From contig SAXG01000005.1 in the NCBI GenBank assembly GCA_012932865.1, forward strand, positions 1,171,121-1,235,120: a stretch of DNA of 64,000 nt, given 5' to 3'. The notes below the pieces were generated by a model. That model had not been told where the DNA came from. It was given only the letters and a program-made list of their open reading frames with translations, and did not search any database. Both the position numbers and the translations under genes were made by a program. Source of the DNA: Amylostereum areolatum (Eukaryota > Basidiomycota > Agaricomycetes > Russulales > Stereaceae). Positions 23,028 through 34,382 of this stretch are shown here, one piece after another; within the stretch, counting starts at the first letter, position 1, and every line of letters begins with the position of its first letter.

Positions 23028-25108
23028 ATGCTCAGGCAACCCATCCAGGCCTGCCACAAAGCGCGGGGCTCGTCGTTTGCATGCCAGTTCAGGGCGCGCT
23101 GCGCGCTCAAGTCGGACAAGGGTTTTGACCGGCGGTGCCGCGGTGCTCGCGCTCGCATCCGCTGGTGCTCTCGGCGCCCACTTCGTCCAACCCTCCACTC
23201 TTCATGGCGACGCGTCGACATCTTCATCCTTCCACAATGCAGAAGCTGTTTCCTCTTCCGAAAAGACCCGGGTGGAGGATGACGGAAAACTACGTGCGCT
23301 GTCATGGGGGTCCAACAAGTGCGTCCCTCCTTCGCCTGGTCCCGACGCGTTTCTCATCCTTCGTCACGGCCCAGGTCTAGCGTTATCTCATCCGACGCGC
23401 CCGATTATGAGCAGATCCGCACTCCGGAGGCTGTGGCATTCCTCGAGGGAGTCCGCGCTTCGCGACGTCGCCTTACATGCACACCACGCGGCCTGCGTGG
23501 ACGTGCGCGGAGACGTGTATCAATGGGGAGACGGGTTCTTCGGCGACTCACCAACAGGCAAGAGCGATAGACAACCCGTTCGGACGCTGCAGGGAAGGTG
23601 CGTCTTTCGTTTTTATTCTACGCCTTTTCATATCAATTCGCTATTCAGAACATTCAAAGCTTGCAAGTGACGGCCTCTCGCGTATTCGCACTGTCTGCAT
23701 CTGGCAGGGTATATGTGCTATCAACTCGGAAGAGCAAGCAAGGCCTGCCGAGCGGCATGCCGACACCCGCCAGTGCACCTTGGTGGGGCACTGGTTGGAT
23801 GTGGGGCGAGGAGCCTGCTGTCGATTTTGCAGAGATCGTACCCGCTCAGCCCCTCTCATGGGGAGAAAAGTACTGTCGTCGACTTTGTCACAGGAATCTA
23901 GATCTAACCGGGTTCTCCGTCGCGCAGGGTCACCTCCATCGCCGCGGGCACCGACCACCTACTTGCGCTCACCTCCTCGGGACGCACCTTCGCGCACCCA
24001 ATCACGAAAAAGGCCAACACTCACGGCCAGCTCGGCTTCCGCAAGTTCGACGTGGCCGACCCGTCCTCGCCGACGCGCATGAACGTCGAGCTGACGCCGG
24101 TCGCCGTGGTCGATCCGTACGCCAGAGCCTCGCGCTTCTCCCGCGCGCCCTCCGGCTCTTCCTCGCGGGAGCTCCGGGAGGTGTCAGAGAACCTGGTCAA
24201 CGTGGATGATTCAGATATCCGGTTCTCAAGCAAGCTTTTTGAAGTGCCTGCGCTGAGGAACGTGAAGGTCGTGGAGATCGCGGCTGGTGGACGCAGCAGT
24301 TTCGTGCGTACGGGTGCTGGGCGCGTGCTCGGTTGGGGTGCGAATGACTATGGGTAAGTTCTCTTTTCGCGTTCCGCAAAAGTCTTCCAGCTTACGAGGG
24401 CTGCACTGCAGACAGATAGGCTTGGGCGGAAACGTCACCCTGGACACGATCACCGTGCCCACCGAGGTCGTCCTCTGGCGCTCGACCCCGAGTGGGATGG
24501 CCACACGCTGCATCGGCCTGCACGCGGGCGGAAACCTGACGTTCTTCACCGTGGAACGGCGGGACGGAACGTCCCTGAGCTCCGTGGAACTTCTCGCCTG
24601 CGGGAACGGACAGTTCGGTGGGCTCGGAAACGCGATGTTCACGAACGCGCAGGGCGTCCCAGTACGCACGAAGGCCGTGAGCGGGCTTCCTGAATGTGCG
24701 TGGTCGGCTTCGTCTTCTTCCCGTTCGAGGTGCTCATGAATAGCTGCTCTCGCAGACTCGGAAAAGACGAACAATCTACAGCCTATCGTGCCCCAAACGA
24801 TGTCGGTGTCGCCCGACGGACACGTTCTGTTGACGTTGGACACGCGGGCGCAGGCGGGCCCTGGGGGAGGCGGGCGCGATCTGATCGCGTGGGGCACGAA
24901 CTACGAGTACCAGCTCGGGAACGGACGAAGGACGAGCGTCGCGGTGCCGGTGACTATGGAGCGCGGTGGGGAGCGGTTCATGCTTGAGCGGAGGAAGGCG
25001 CGAGAGGTGCGGGATTTGGAGGGCAAGGTGTGGGCGAGGGGTGTAGAGGTGGAACAGGTTGCTGTGGCGGGGTACGGGAATAGCATGGTGTATTGGCGGG
25101 TGTGTTGA
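23028..25108 (+). CDS. RCC1-repeat mitochondrial protein (Fmp25-like)
   Basis: RCC1-type propeller resembling yeast Fmp25, a mitochondrial inner-membrane protein involved in complex III biogenesis. An Arg-rich N-terminus and a hydrophobic Ala/Leu/Gly stretch (LTGGAAVLALASAGALGAHF) suit a presequence plus membrane anchor. Repeats include LRALSWGSN, ACVDVRGDVYQWGDGFFGD, SRVFALSASGRVYVL, GTDHLLALTSSGRTF, VKVVEIAAGGRSSFVRTGAG, RVLGWGANDYGQIGLGG and LIAWGTNYEYQLGNGRRTS, ending VYWRVC. The start is uncertain: ATG 23028 gives an Arg-rich leader in a different frame from the anchor; an in-frame upstream ATG at 22810 is the alternative. A second oddity is a one-base frame break at 23453-23454 (LEGV-C-ALRD). 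Confidence 0.8.
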
Positions 25109-26031
25109 AGGATCTCACAGTGAGGTGGGCGATTTTTAGCCACTGATTTGGTTGACCCGCTGACGGAGATGTTGCAGGTTACTGTTAGATGCATCAATAA
25201 TGCAGATTCTTCCCAACTCAATCTTCCGTGACTGGACTGAACTCCGGATTGCAAAGAGGTTTGGAACCCCCGACGGACTGGTAGTAAACTGTGCTGTATA
25301 CATAGCGCGTCGCGCTCCGACTTGGTCGTTGGATGACGACGGCCGACGCCACATTGCGTGTTGGAGGGTTCCGACCTCTTCCGATGGGTTACTGATGTCA
25401 GGGTACTGCGTTTCGCCGGGGTAGTGCAATGTATGCTTGGATGGACTGAAAAAGAAGAGGGGCGGTGTTTTGTAGGCGCCATGGTAAGGACGGTGCGGAG
25501 ATGTGCCCAGTGCCTAGTCTCCCGTCGCTGACCTGACCAGAAGACAGTCGATTTGGTACCCAGTGCCCAGCCTGGTTGAGCGGATGAATCGATAGAACGG
25601 GATTGGAGTGCATAGATCGGGAATGACGATGGGTGCGGCCTCGTTCCCGAACATGAGGCTGAGCGGTATCGAATAGATGAATCCACCCATCTTTCCTCTC
25701 TTTTCTCCACATCGCCAGCTCTCTGTCCATCGCCCTCGAGTCGAACGAAAGGACCGCAGCGCCCGTTCAGGGGATTAAAGTGTATTTTGGATCGGCCAGT
25801 TATCGGCGGTCGCCAGCACGACGGGCCCAGCGGCCACCTCGACTTGTCCGATTGCATCATTCGATTGCTTATAGTTTTGGCTGCGGACGGGGACCCATAA
25901 CCTTCTCTTCATCCCTCCAACCAGCTCTCCTTCGCTTCATCCTCTTTCTCCCTTCGCCCTCCCGCCCAGCGCACTCGTCCATCCAGCGACGCTCACAGTC
26001 TTTCGGATCTCCCACCGCTCGCAGAACCGCC
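25109..26031. other. Intergenic with a dispersed repeat core
   Basis: About 920 bases. It contains a 37-base sequence at 25514-25550 that recurs near 63.75 kb (listed separately). No gene is supportable; the minus-strand ORF 25860-24901 is mostly antisense to the RCC1 gene. Confidence 0.45.
25514..25550 (+). repeat. Dispersed repeat core, copy 1
   Basis: CTAGTCTCCCGTCGCTGACC followed by TGACCAGAAGACAGTCG matches the copy at 63749-63780 apart from one substitution block and a four-to-five-base indel, in the same orientation. Confidence 0.6.
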
Positions 26032-27218
26032 ATGGCACGCTCCCTCTCCACCACCGCCTCCCGCTATCCCATCTGGGCCGACGACCCTTTCTTTTACGAC
26101 GACTCGGACGAACAGGTCGTCTACCTCTCCCGCACCGCAGATCTCGCTTCCATCCCGGGCTCCCCCCGCTCCGACGACTTCGTTCTCGTCCCCCGCGCAG
26201 GCCCCTCTTCCGCCTCCCCCCTCCTCTCTTTCTCAAACTCCCGCTCTCCCCACGCAAATGACGTACAGGCCGTCTCCGACGTCCTCGCCTCCCTCTCGCT
26301 CACCCGCACCCCCGCAAGTCCTAGCGCAACACCCAAGGCCAAGAGGCGGCCCACCGCCAAGCCCGCACCCGCGGCCCCCGTGCGGGCACCTGCTATTCCT
26401 CACTCCCCTGAGTCTCCGAAGCAGCGCCGCCGCCCACGCAAACCCAAGACTCCCCCGCGTTCCCAAGAGCCCAGCGAGGCCTACCCTTCACCCCCCGCCT
26501 CGCCCTCGCCCTCCGCGCCCGCCTCTCTCCCCTTGTCATCGCCCACCAAACCCAAATCGAAGAAACGCACCCCAAAGCATCCTTCGAGCCCGCGAGCGGC
26601 CCGCGCAGACGCAGGCGGAGCGGGGGCGGGATCAGGCAGAGGACAATGATAATGAAAAGGAGAAGGAGAAGGACGAGTTGGTCGGCCTCGGCGCGCGCTC
26701 GGTCGTGGATGATGTATCTGAAGTAGACGTGCCCGTGAACGTGCCCGGACCCGCGTATACCGCCGCTAGCAACTACATTCGCCTCGTACGTATCTTTCCC
26801 CTGTCCCTCTCCCGATCTTGCTCACTCCCTCACGCACAGATACCTCGCCAACCCGCCTCCCACAGGCAACAACGGCTCGCTCCTTCTCCTCCTCCAAGCC
26901 CTCATCATCGAGCTCGGCCTGCACACTCTGCCCGCGTCCTCGCCCTCCACAGAGCCCTCATCCTACATGGCGCTCTCCGTCCCCCAAATCGGGCTTCCTC
27001 ACTCGCTCAAGCAGGCCAAGGCCCTCCTCAAGACCCACGCGTTCATCAACATCCGCGATTACCTCGCCGTGCGCGAGCGCGGGCAGGCCGCGCTCCAGCA
27101 GGCGATGCACCCCTCGCGCCGCAGCCTCGTGCGCGAGATTCGCGGCGGGAAACGCGTGCGGCTCGGCTGGGTGAAGAAGTCGGGCTTGAACGTGCTGCTC
27201 GTCGACACCAAGGCCTGA
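26032..27218 (+). CDS. Pro/Ser-rich basidiomycete protein of unknown function
   Basis: ATG 26032 (CCGCCATGGC context) gives MARSLSTTASRYPIWADDPF, an acidic patch, then a long Pro/Ser/Lys-rich disordered region (TPKAKRRPTAKPAPAAPV; PKQRRRPRKPKTPPRSQEP). A conserved-looking second half reads LGARSVVDDVSEVDVPVNV and GPAYTAASNYIRL, then after an intron (GTACGT at about 26788) YLANPPP, LLLLLQALIIELGLHTLPAS, VPQIGLPHSLKQAKALLKTH, FINIRDYLAVRERG and RLGWVKKSGLNVLLVDTKA. The two halves are in different frames: the first closes at a stop at 26647-26649 and the second is +1 to it, with no plausible intron between. Either a one-base insertion near 26580-26640 or two adjacent ORFs. Function unknown. Confidence 0.6.
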
Positions 27219-28366
27219 ACGCAATGTCAACCGTGCACCCTGATTCTGATGGCGATCGGAGGCGTGGGGACCACGAGGGGGGGTACACGCCTGTTACCCT
27301 CCCGTCGTTCTTACGTACCCCCCGTTTTCTTTCGCCCCCCTTTCCTTATGTGTTTTTTTGTCGCTTTGCTGTAGCGCTGTACTGTAACTCTCCCCACGAG
27401 CCGCTGTGTCCCCGAGTCTGTTCCTCCTCCTGTAATTGTACGATATAGTCCCCTCCGCGTTGCCTCGGGCGCATCTCACGACCTCTTCTTTCCCCCTCGC
27501 TCTTCGTTTGCATCCTCTGTCGTCGACATATCTCACCTGTATGGACTTCCTCTGTCTTCCCGTTGGGCCGTTGTTGTTTCCCCCATCCCCGCTCATGTCC
27601 CTGTTCCCATCCTCCGTGTACCTATCCATAGGCACATCTTCTCTTGCCCGTTCTCGGTTGTCCCCTGTTCTCGTCGCCCCCTTGTATATTGAACCTGTAC
27701 ATAGTGCTCTCTGCCTGTAGATCGTGTGTGTATCGTCGTCGCAGACGTCGAGAGGAAGTGAAATGCAATTATCCTACCCATCTCTTCCAGCGGCCAACGC
27801 GTCATGAGCACAAGGAACAAAAAAAATGAAACCCATCCACTAAGATTGATTAATCCCCAACACGCCAAACCACCGTGGGCCAACGTCACCAGGGGGGAGT
27901 CAAACCTCGCGAGCCAATCCGAGGACAAACTAAATCAACAGCCAGTAAAGTAGCAGATCTCCAGTAAGTACAACCCGACCATTGAAACCCGCGCAAAAAC
28001 ATACTCTACGCCCAACGTCCCAAAATCACCGTATGTATGTACATTGTAAACAACACGTTAAATGGAAACACGGGGAGAGGAGGTTTGTATGCGAAGGGGG
28101 GTGGCAGGACAGACACACAGAGAGACCCAAGGGAGGAGAGGATCGCGGGCGCGCTCGCGCACACACAACGATCAGAATACGCAACTCGAACAGAAGGGAA
28201 AGAACCGGAAACCGAAAGGAAGATGGGAGGGGGAGCAAGGGACTGCGGGTATAACAAAATAAGCAGATAATATATATATGTATCTGTCGATCGTAGTTTG
28301 GGGAGGAAAGCGTACTGCCACTTAGTCCGTACGAATCTTTGGAATGAAAAGGAGGGGGGGGCGCGA
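27219..28366. other. Long convergent 3' region
   Basis: About 1.15 kb between convergent stops. It is pyrimidine-rich on the plus strand (27300-27700) and purine-rich at 28060-28360, consistent with long untranslated regions. No gene seen. Confidence 0.5.
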
Positions 28367-29523
28367 TCAGTTCGCGGTCTCGACGAGGCTGCCGAAGTTG
28401 ACGAGGGCCCAGTTGGCCTGGTTCAAGTTGTGCGGGTGCGCGGACGACACCTCGACGATGCCCGTCGGCAGGGCAGCCAGACCCGCAGCCGCGCCTGAGA
28501 GATTAACAGAGGGCGTAGGGGCGGCGCTGGAGGTGGGCTTGGTGCTCGTGGTAGAGTGGGTGCTGCTCGTGGACGGCACACTGGAGGTCGTGGGCGTGGT
28601 CGAGGTGGTGGTGTGCGTGGTCGAAGTCGAAGAGGGCGTGGTGGACGTCGAGGTCGAGGTGGTGGTGTGCTTCTTGGACGTCTTCGTGGTCGACGTCGTC
28701 TCGGGTTGCCACCACGTCGTCGGGTCGGGCTGCCAAGTCGTCGTCGGCTCCGGCTGCCAGGTGGTCTTGGGCGTCGCCTTCTTGGTTGTCGTGGTCGGGT
28801 CCGAGTTCCCGCCACCGTTACCGCCGGAGCTGCCGAAGGACCATTCGCCGTAGAGAACGCCCTTGTCGGTCGAGGCGAAATACTCGAAGAGGCCCTGGGT
28901 CAGGTCGAGACCGCCGTAGGGACAGCCGGGGCACTGTGCGCGAAGGGTGAGGGGGAAGAAGAGGGAAGGGGACAGGGGACTGACCTCGTCGACGACCTTT
29001 GCCTGCGTGGATTTGCCGCCGTACGAGATGGTGATCGTTTGGAAACAGTAATCGCTCTTCCAGTAGCCGCCATATTGCTAGAGATCGACGATCAGCCAGG
29101 ATCAGCGTGTAACTCAATTTTCGAGCGTATGCAACGTACATCGGCGTTCAGGGCGACGACCTGGAGGGAACAAGAGCACCATGGTCAGTACCGCTACCCA
29201 TAACGACGGAACGAAAGAGGAGAAAACTCACGAAGTCGCTGGCCGAGTAGTAGCCCTCGCAAGCCACCCTAAGCAGATGTAAAACCGCGTCAGCATCAAG
29301 AAAGGGGGGAAGGGAGAGTTGAAGAAGAAACGACGGACTGGCCGGTGGTGATGTCGTAGAAGGTGAAACGAGCGTTGTCGAAGCGCTTGTGAATGCCGCC
29401 GTCGCGGGCGGCGAGGGCGACATCGTGGTGGCGACGACTCGGTCCATGACCGTGGTCAGCGAGAGCGATGAGGGGAACGGCGACGGAGAGGACGGAAGCG
29501 CCGAGTAAGGTGGAAAGACGCAT
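28367..29523 (-). CDS. Secreted RlpA/expansin-like DPBB protein 2 with long Thr-rich tail
   Basis: Start at 29523: MRLSTLLGASVLSVAVPLIA is the signal peptide; IHKR precedes FDNARFTFYDITTG (dibasic KR, likely kexin site). The barrel follows over short exons: ACEGYYSASDF, VVALNAD, GGYWKSDYCFQTITISYGG, AKVVDE, CPGCPYGGLDLTQGLFEYF and GVLYGEWSFGSSGG. The tail is extremely Thr/Ser-rich, with three WQP units (TTWQPEP, TTTWQPDP, TTWWQPET), and ends NQANWALVNFGSLVETAN. Such tails are usually heavily O-mannosylated. The barrel carries the family's Asp-Glu before CPGCPYGGLDL; no cellulose-binding domain is present. Nearest relatives are DPBB 3 and 4, to its right on the same strand, so tandem duplication is likely. 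Confidence 0.88.
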
Positions 29524-30409
29524 TGCTTGAGCAAGGTTGAGGCTAGTGTAGAAAGGGTCGTTAACGAAGGGGCGGTTAAACGAGTGGTGGGGCGCTGTAG
29601 AGCGGGAGGGGGGGCGCGAGGCCGAGGATGAGGGCAGGAAGGACGAAGGAGAGGGGACGAGGACGAGGACGAGGACGAGAGGAAAGAGGAGGAGAGAGGC
29701 AACGGGAGGCTCTTGACCGGAAAGGAAGGGTCCATCAACCGCCCCTGGCCAATCCCATACCTCCCGCCCCCGGCGCTTGCCCCCCGCCCGCCCTTCCAAG
29801 TGAGGTTCCCCTGACCCTTCCCCCCGCCGCATCGTCCTCAACGGCGTCTATAAACCCTCTCGCCCCGCTTCCGTGGGGTACCTCTCATTCTGACCAGCGT
29901 TTTCAGTCAGTCACCTAACACGACTCCCAGTCTCCCACAACACAACGATTTGAACGGAATCATTTGCTCGGCTTGGCAAACTCGCGGCTTCACATCGCCG
30001 TGGAGGCTGGACTCTGGACTCGCCCACGCGGCGGCGGTAGTTACAAACCTTTCCTGCACGCCCTCGCTGCGCCCTAGAGCATAGTACAACAGAATAGTCG
30101 ATGAATAAATACGCCACAGTGGGCGATTCTACAACAGGATATACCGTAGTGCAACACGTTTGGACACAGAGGGCCTCCAAGAGGGAGAGGGGGAGGAAGA
30201 GAGAGGCGAGGAGAAAACCACATCGCCTGCGCCAGCAGTGACGTTGAAGGAGAGTGAAGTTGGAGATCCCAAATTTGAAGCGTGGCGAACAGGCCCGTCG
30301 AGGTCGAAAGTCGAAAGGGATGCATGGCCATCGAATCCAGATGATGTTTCCGCGCTCGGACCCAGTCGAAACCAGTCGAAGGAAAGGGTGGGAATGTTGG
30401 GAATACAGT
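29524..30409. other. Intergenic: DPBB 2 promoter and DPBB 3 3' region
   Basis: About 890 bases. On the minus strand GTTTATAGACG (about 29845-29855) is a weak TATA-like site. No gene seen. Confidence 0.5.
29655..29680 (+). repeat. (GGACGA)n hexamer repeat
   Basis: About four copies of GGACGA, 130-160 bases upstream of the DPBB 2 start, in a strongly purine-biased stretch (29590-29710). Confidence 0.8.
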
Positions 30410-31558
30410 CTATTGCGCCTTGGAGCCGGCGACGACCAACCCGCCAAAGTTGATAATGGCCTCGTTGATCTTGAGGAGGTTGCCGGGTGCGTTTGCGGCG
30501 ACGGTGTTGGGCACGCCGGTGGGGAAGACGACGAGGCCGCTGACGAGACCGGTTGTGTTGAGGAGCGCCTCGGAGGTTGTTGTGGTCGGGGCAGCGGAAC
30601 TTGTGGTCGTGGAAGCAGAACTTGCGGTCGTGGAAGAAGTCGTGCTGGTCGTGGAAGGCGTGGGGGAGGCCGTTGTGGACGGTTTGGGTGAGCTCGAATG
30701 CGATGTCGTCTTGGGCTTCGGGGGCGGTTGGGACGTTGTCGTGGGTTTGGGCGGGTCGGGCTGCTTCGTCGTCTTGGGCGGGTCGGGTTTCGCCGTGGTC
30801 TTCGGGGGGTCAGAATCGTCGCCGCCACCGCCACCGAAGGACCATGTGCCGGAAAGGACGCCCTTGTCGGTCGAGGCGAAGTACGAGAACAGGCCTTCGG
30901 TCAGGTCGAGACCGCCGTACGGGCAGCCGGGGCACTAAGAAATCAGAAGTAAGGATCGAGGACGGGAGGACGGAGATCGAGGGAAACTGACCTCGTCGAC
31001 GATCGTGGCCTGGGCGGTTTTACCGCCGTAGGAGATGGTGATCGATCCGCCACAGTGGGGACTCTTCCAGTACGTGCCGTATTGCTAAGAAGGTGACGGC
31101 GTCAGCGCTCTGAACGTATCTCCGCGGAGAGGCCATCGATGATTTGCCCGCGGATGTGAAACAAAGGAGCGAAAGAAAGAAAGAAAAACTTACAGCGCTG
31201 TTAAGGGCAACGACCTTGGGAACGCGAACGGGCCAAAGTCAGGATCACGCTTTTCACGGACAGAGGATGCGACTCACGAAGTCGCTCGCGGCGTAGAAGC
31301 CTTCGCATGAAGTCCTAAACACGCGAGGGCGGGTAAGGGGCCGGGACGTGGAGAATGAAAGGGAAGCACGCACTCTCCGACGGTGATGTCGTAGTAAGTG
31401 AAGCGTGCATTGTCGAAACGCTTGTGAAGCTGAGAACGATGTTCGAGCGCGATCTCGCGGTGGGCGTGGGTGCGAGCGTGGGCGTTGTCATGCACGCTGA
31501 GGGCGATGACGGGGGTGGCGACGAGGGACGCGGCGAGGACGGCGGAAAAGACGCGCAT
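30410..31558 (-). CDS. Secreted RlpA/expansin-like DPBB protein 3 with Pro/Ser/Thr tail
   Basis: Start at 31558: MRVFSAVLAASLVATPVIAL (signal peptide), His-rich propeptide (HDNAHARTHAHRE), LHKR then FDNARFTYYDITVGE. Barrel exons: SCEGFYAASDF, VVALNSA, GTYWKSPHCGGSITISYGG, ATIVDE, CPGCPYGGLDLTEGLFSYF and GVLSGTWSFGGGGG. The tail has KPDPPKTTKQPDPPKPTTTS-type repeats, then Ser/Thr, and ends NLLKINEAIINFGGLVVAGSKAQ split over KINEAIINFGGLVVAG and SKAQ. Intron positions are the same as in DPBB 2. Secreted, probably O-glycosylated; binding or loosening of cell-wall glucan is inferred from the family only. Confidence 0.88.
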
Positions 31559-32667
31559 GGTGAGTTGAGGAGGGTATGCCGTCTATGGGGTCTAGGTTGC
31601 GGCGAGCGGGGGTAGAGTGGGGGCGGGAGAGCGGTGAAGGAGGGTGGGGGGAAAACGATCGAGGGTTGCGGAAAGGAAAGTGGGGGGGTTAAGAAACGGG
31701 GAAGGCGAGTTAGACGCGAGGACGACAACGAGGCGAACGCGTGGGGGAAGGCGCAGGGCGTCTGTGAGCCTGTGAGTCTGTGAGGTCGGGGGAACCGTCC
31801 TTGGCCCGTCCACGACCGAACACGGAGGGCTTTTGAACTCGTCCCCGAAGCGTCAATCGGTCGTCCGCCATCACCGCCACGCTGCTCGCGCTCATGGGAA
31901 TGCACCAGTCAATGTCAATCGAAACGGTCCTGGGAAGCTCACCTTGAGCGTCCGAGGAAATAAGGGCGATGCGGTTGGCATAATATAAGCAGCCACCTCG
32001 TACCAGTAGAGCAGACACAAACCCTGAGTAATTTCCGGCCGAGCCATCGCCGCCCTGCTCTCCGCAAGTCGTTTACCGTTGGTTTACTTACCGCGTCCGC
32101 TCATTGTCTGATCGGCGTTACCCGCATCCCATCACCTTCCCCCACTGCCCCGGCTTCTTTCGCCCGCACAATTTATTACAGTCATGTTGGTCATCCGAGT
32201 CTAACTATTTCTTTCGAACAGCACCCAGCACCTCCCCGACCTCTTCCAAGTTCCATCCGTCGAAACGAATAATTAGTATAGCTTTATAAGAATAACACGT
32301 GCGTTGTAGTAGTACACCACCGCGACCGATGCGCACTTTGCGCCCGCGCCAACCGCCAGTCGTGCCTCTACACTAGAAGAACAACCAACTAAACGACAAT
32401 ACAGCGTAAATCGAGGTGAGAGGGAGGGAGGAAGGGAGAGAGATGTGGCAGCGATGTGCTAACGACAGCGATATTTAACGTGGATCGAAATATAAGCGAA
32501 ACGGAGGTATGAACTGAATACCTAATGGTATAGAGCGGTCTAGTGGCATGGTCGGTGAAGGTCCAGGTGAGGGTGATGGAACGATGAAGATTCGGAAGCG
32601 TGCATGAGGACTCGAGGGTATGTTATGTGCATGTGTCGGTCGGATACCGAGCAATTCCGTCGGACGC
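31559..32667. other. Intergenic between DPBB 3 and DPBB 4
   Basis: About 1.1 kb. On the minus strand a TTATATTA site lies at 31981-31988, upstream of DPBB 3. The rest is featureless with AT-rich patches (32160-32300). No gene seen. Confidence 0.5.
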
Positions 32668-33362
32668 TCAGTCAAACCACCATTGAGCTTGGATCACTCC
32701 GTCGCCTAACGGCGCAAGGTACGAGAACAGGCCCTCTGTGAGATCGAGGCCTCCGTAAGGGCACCCCGGGCACTATCAACGCTCGTCCATCAGCCTCATA
32801 TACACACCGTCATGGAAAAAAGCACGCACCTCATCGACGACCTTGGCCCGCGCCGTCTTGTCTTTGTACGAAATCGTAAGTATACGTCCACAGTCCGGGC
32901 TCTTCCAGTTCGATCCGTATTGCTGTTCGACAAAAAATCCCTTCAGTTCCCTTGCGTACCACTGGACACATAGCCTCGCAGACGTACATCCTTGTTCAAA
33001 GCTACGACCTGTTAGAGGATGTGTTAGTTGGAGCAAGCGCAAATTAGACATGAGACTCGCCCAGTCGGACGCCTTGTAATTGCCCTCGCAAGCCACCCTT
33101 CAACGACCCTTGTCAGCGCCTTTCCTACCCCCGGAATAGAAGAAACTACTTACGGCCCCGACGTAATGTCATAATAGGTCAATCGCGCGTTGTCGACACG
33201 CTTTTCGAGGTCTCCGCGCGGCCTCACCGAGAGGTCACGGTGCTTCCTTGAGAACGCAGAGCCCTTCACTTCTGACTCGAGCGCGTGGTCATTGAGCGCG
33301 AGTGCGGGGAGTGCCACGGACGCCACGCAGGCAGCGATGATGGTCGAAAACGAGATGCGCAT
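32668..33362 (-). CDS. Secreted RlpA/expansin-like DPBB protein 4, tail-less
   Basis: Start at 33362: MRISFSTIIAACVASVALPA (signal peptide), a basic propeptide (SRKHRDLSVRPRG), LEKR then VDNARLTYYDITSG. The barrel matches DPBB 2 and 3 exon by exon: ACEGNYKASDW, VALNKD, GSNWKSPDCGRILTISYKD, AKVVDE, CPGCPYGGLDLTEGLFSYL and GDGVIQAQWWFD, ending in TGA at 32668-32670. At about 153 residues it is a minimal member with no Ser/Thr-rich tail and no C-terminal hydrophobic motif. It could be the ancestral form or a truncated copy; the clean stop and intact exons argue for a functional short form. Confidence 0.87.
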
Positions 33363-34382
33363 CCTTCGTGTGGTGCAAGTGAGGCAAAAAAGAGTGTGGG
33401 TTAGATAAATGAAAGAGCGTGGAGGGGCGGTGTTGGTGGTGGGTGGTGGTGGTGGTGGTGGTGGTGGTGGTGGTGGTGAGATGAAAGCCTGGTCTGAGCG
33501 AGCCGATCCTAGATGCGCAAGAGTCGGAACGTAAAGTTTTCGCAGCCGGGGTTCTGGTCGCGATGAGGGTACCACCCCGCTCCACACACCCTATTTATCT
33601 CAGCCCTTCCGGAATCGTCACCCCGTCACATATTGTCGAACCTCCCCGAAAGCCCGCAGCTCTCCGGCGAAATCTGCAGTGCGAGAAAGGAACGGTGAAT
33701 GTCGACCGTAGAGGAATCTCTTGGATTTGGCGCACGCGCCGGGACTCGGAAAGGAGCGCCCTCGTGGCTAGCCAGGGAAGAGGAAGGCGCTGCTCGCGGT
33801 CGGTCGGAGCGCTTGGTGACGCGCAAGAAGTCGATGCAAGTTCGGCAAACGGTGCCGTCGCTCTCCGACCTCGCTGAACGAAGTCCTCTAGAGGGCCGAA
33901 TGAGTCGAACCAAGTGACAACGCTAAGTCGGAGTCAGTCGGACAACTGCTGGTCCAGGCGAGAGCACAAAAGATTAGACTGGTCTTGAAGACGACGATGC
34001 CGACCGGTGACTTGTGACCTCAACAAACCAGCACGTCCGTCGCGTAGCACACTCGCCGATGAGGGAAGGGAAAATGACAAACGATTCACGGAACCAATCG
34101 AGAGTGTCGGCGGTGGATGATCGATGATCGGGAACCGTTACTACAGAATCCAGACGTCCAAGGCCTAACACTAGGGTTAGGGTTTTATATTAGTACATAC
34201 CGTTCAGTCCGTCACAGAGCGGGTCTTTGTTCACAGTACAACTTACAATATCATACCGCAGGATCGACTGCTCCAGATACATGAATGTATGTGTTATCAT
34301 ACGCTGCCACTACTATGTACTACAGGTACATGCAAAAAAACAGTCCACTGGTCTCTCACCTCGTTCAATTCCTTCTTACTGG
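33363..34382. other. Intergenic: DPBB 4 promoter and GH27-A 3' region
   Basis: About 1 kb. ATAAATAG on the minus strand at 33590-33597 is a plausible TATA box for DPBB 4. CTAGGGTTAGGG at 34171-34182 resembles two telomere units but is far too short to mean anything alone. No gene seen. Confidence 0.5.
33442..33478 (+). repeat. (GGT)12 microsatellite
   Basis: Twelve uninterrupted GGT units, 80-116 bases upstream of the DPBB 4 ATG; on the transcribed strand it reads (ACC)n, so it probably lies in the 5' leader. Confidence 0.95.

Noticed and set aside
24901..25860. 319-codon minus-strand ORF
   Set aside because: Overlaps the 3' exon of the RCC1-like gene in antisense and shows no domain, signal peptide or typical composition.
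26258..27448. 396-codon plus-strand ORF taken as one gene
   Set aside because: Its first part is Pro/Arg-rich out-of-frame reading of the 26032 gene and its last part runs through an intron; only the middle (about 26580-26787) is plausible coding.
28344..28853. 169-codon plus-strand ORF rich in Val/Glu
   Set aside because: Exactly antisense to the Thr-rich tail of DPBB 2; the repeat composition keeps the opposite strand open. Same for plus ORFs over the DPBB 3 tail (30254-30990).
14000..33400. Secondary-metabolite gene cluster around the monooxygenase
   Set aside because: The neighbours are a DPBB protein, an epimerase-like protein and unrelated housekeeping genes; no PKS, NRPS, terpene synthase, P450 or transporter.
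34171..34182. CTAGGGTTAGGG, resembling telomere repeats
   Set aside because: Only two units, one imperfect; expected by chance in 64 kb and no subtelomeric context.
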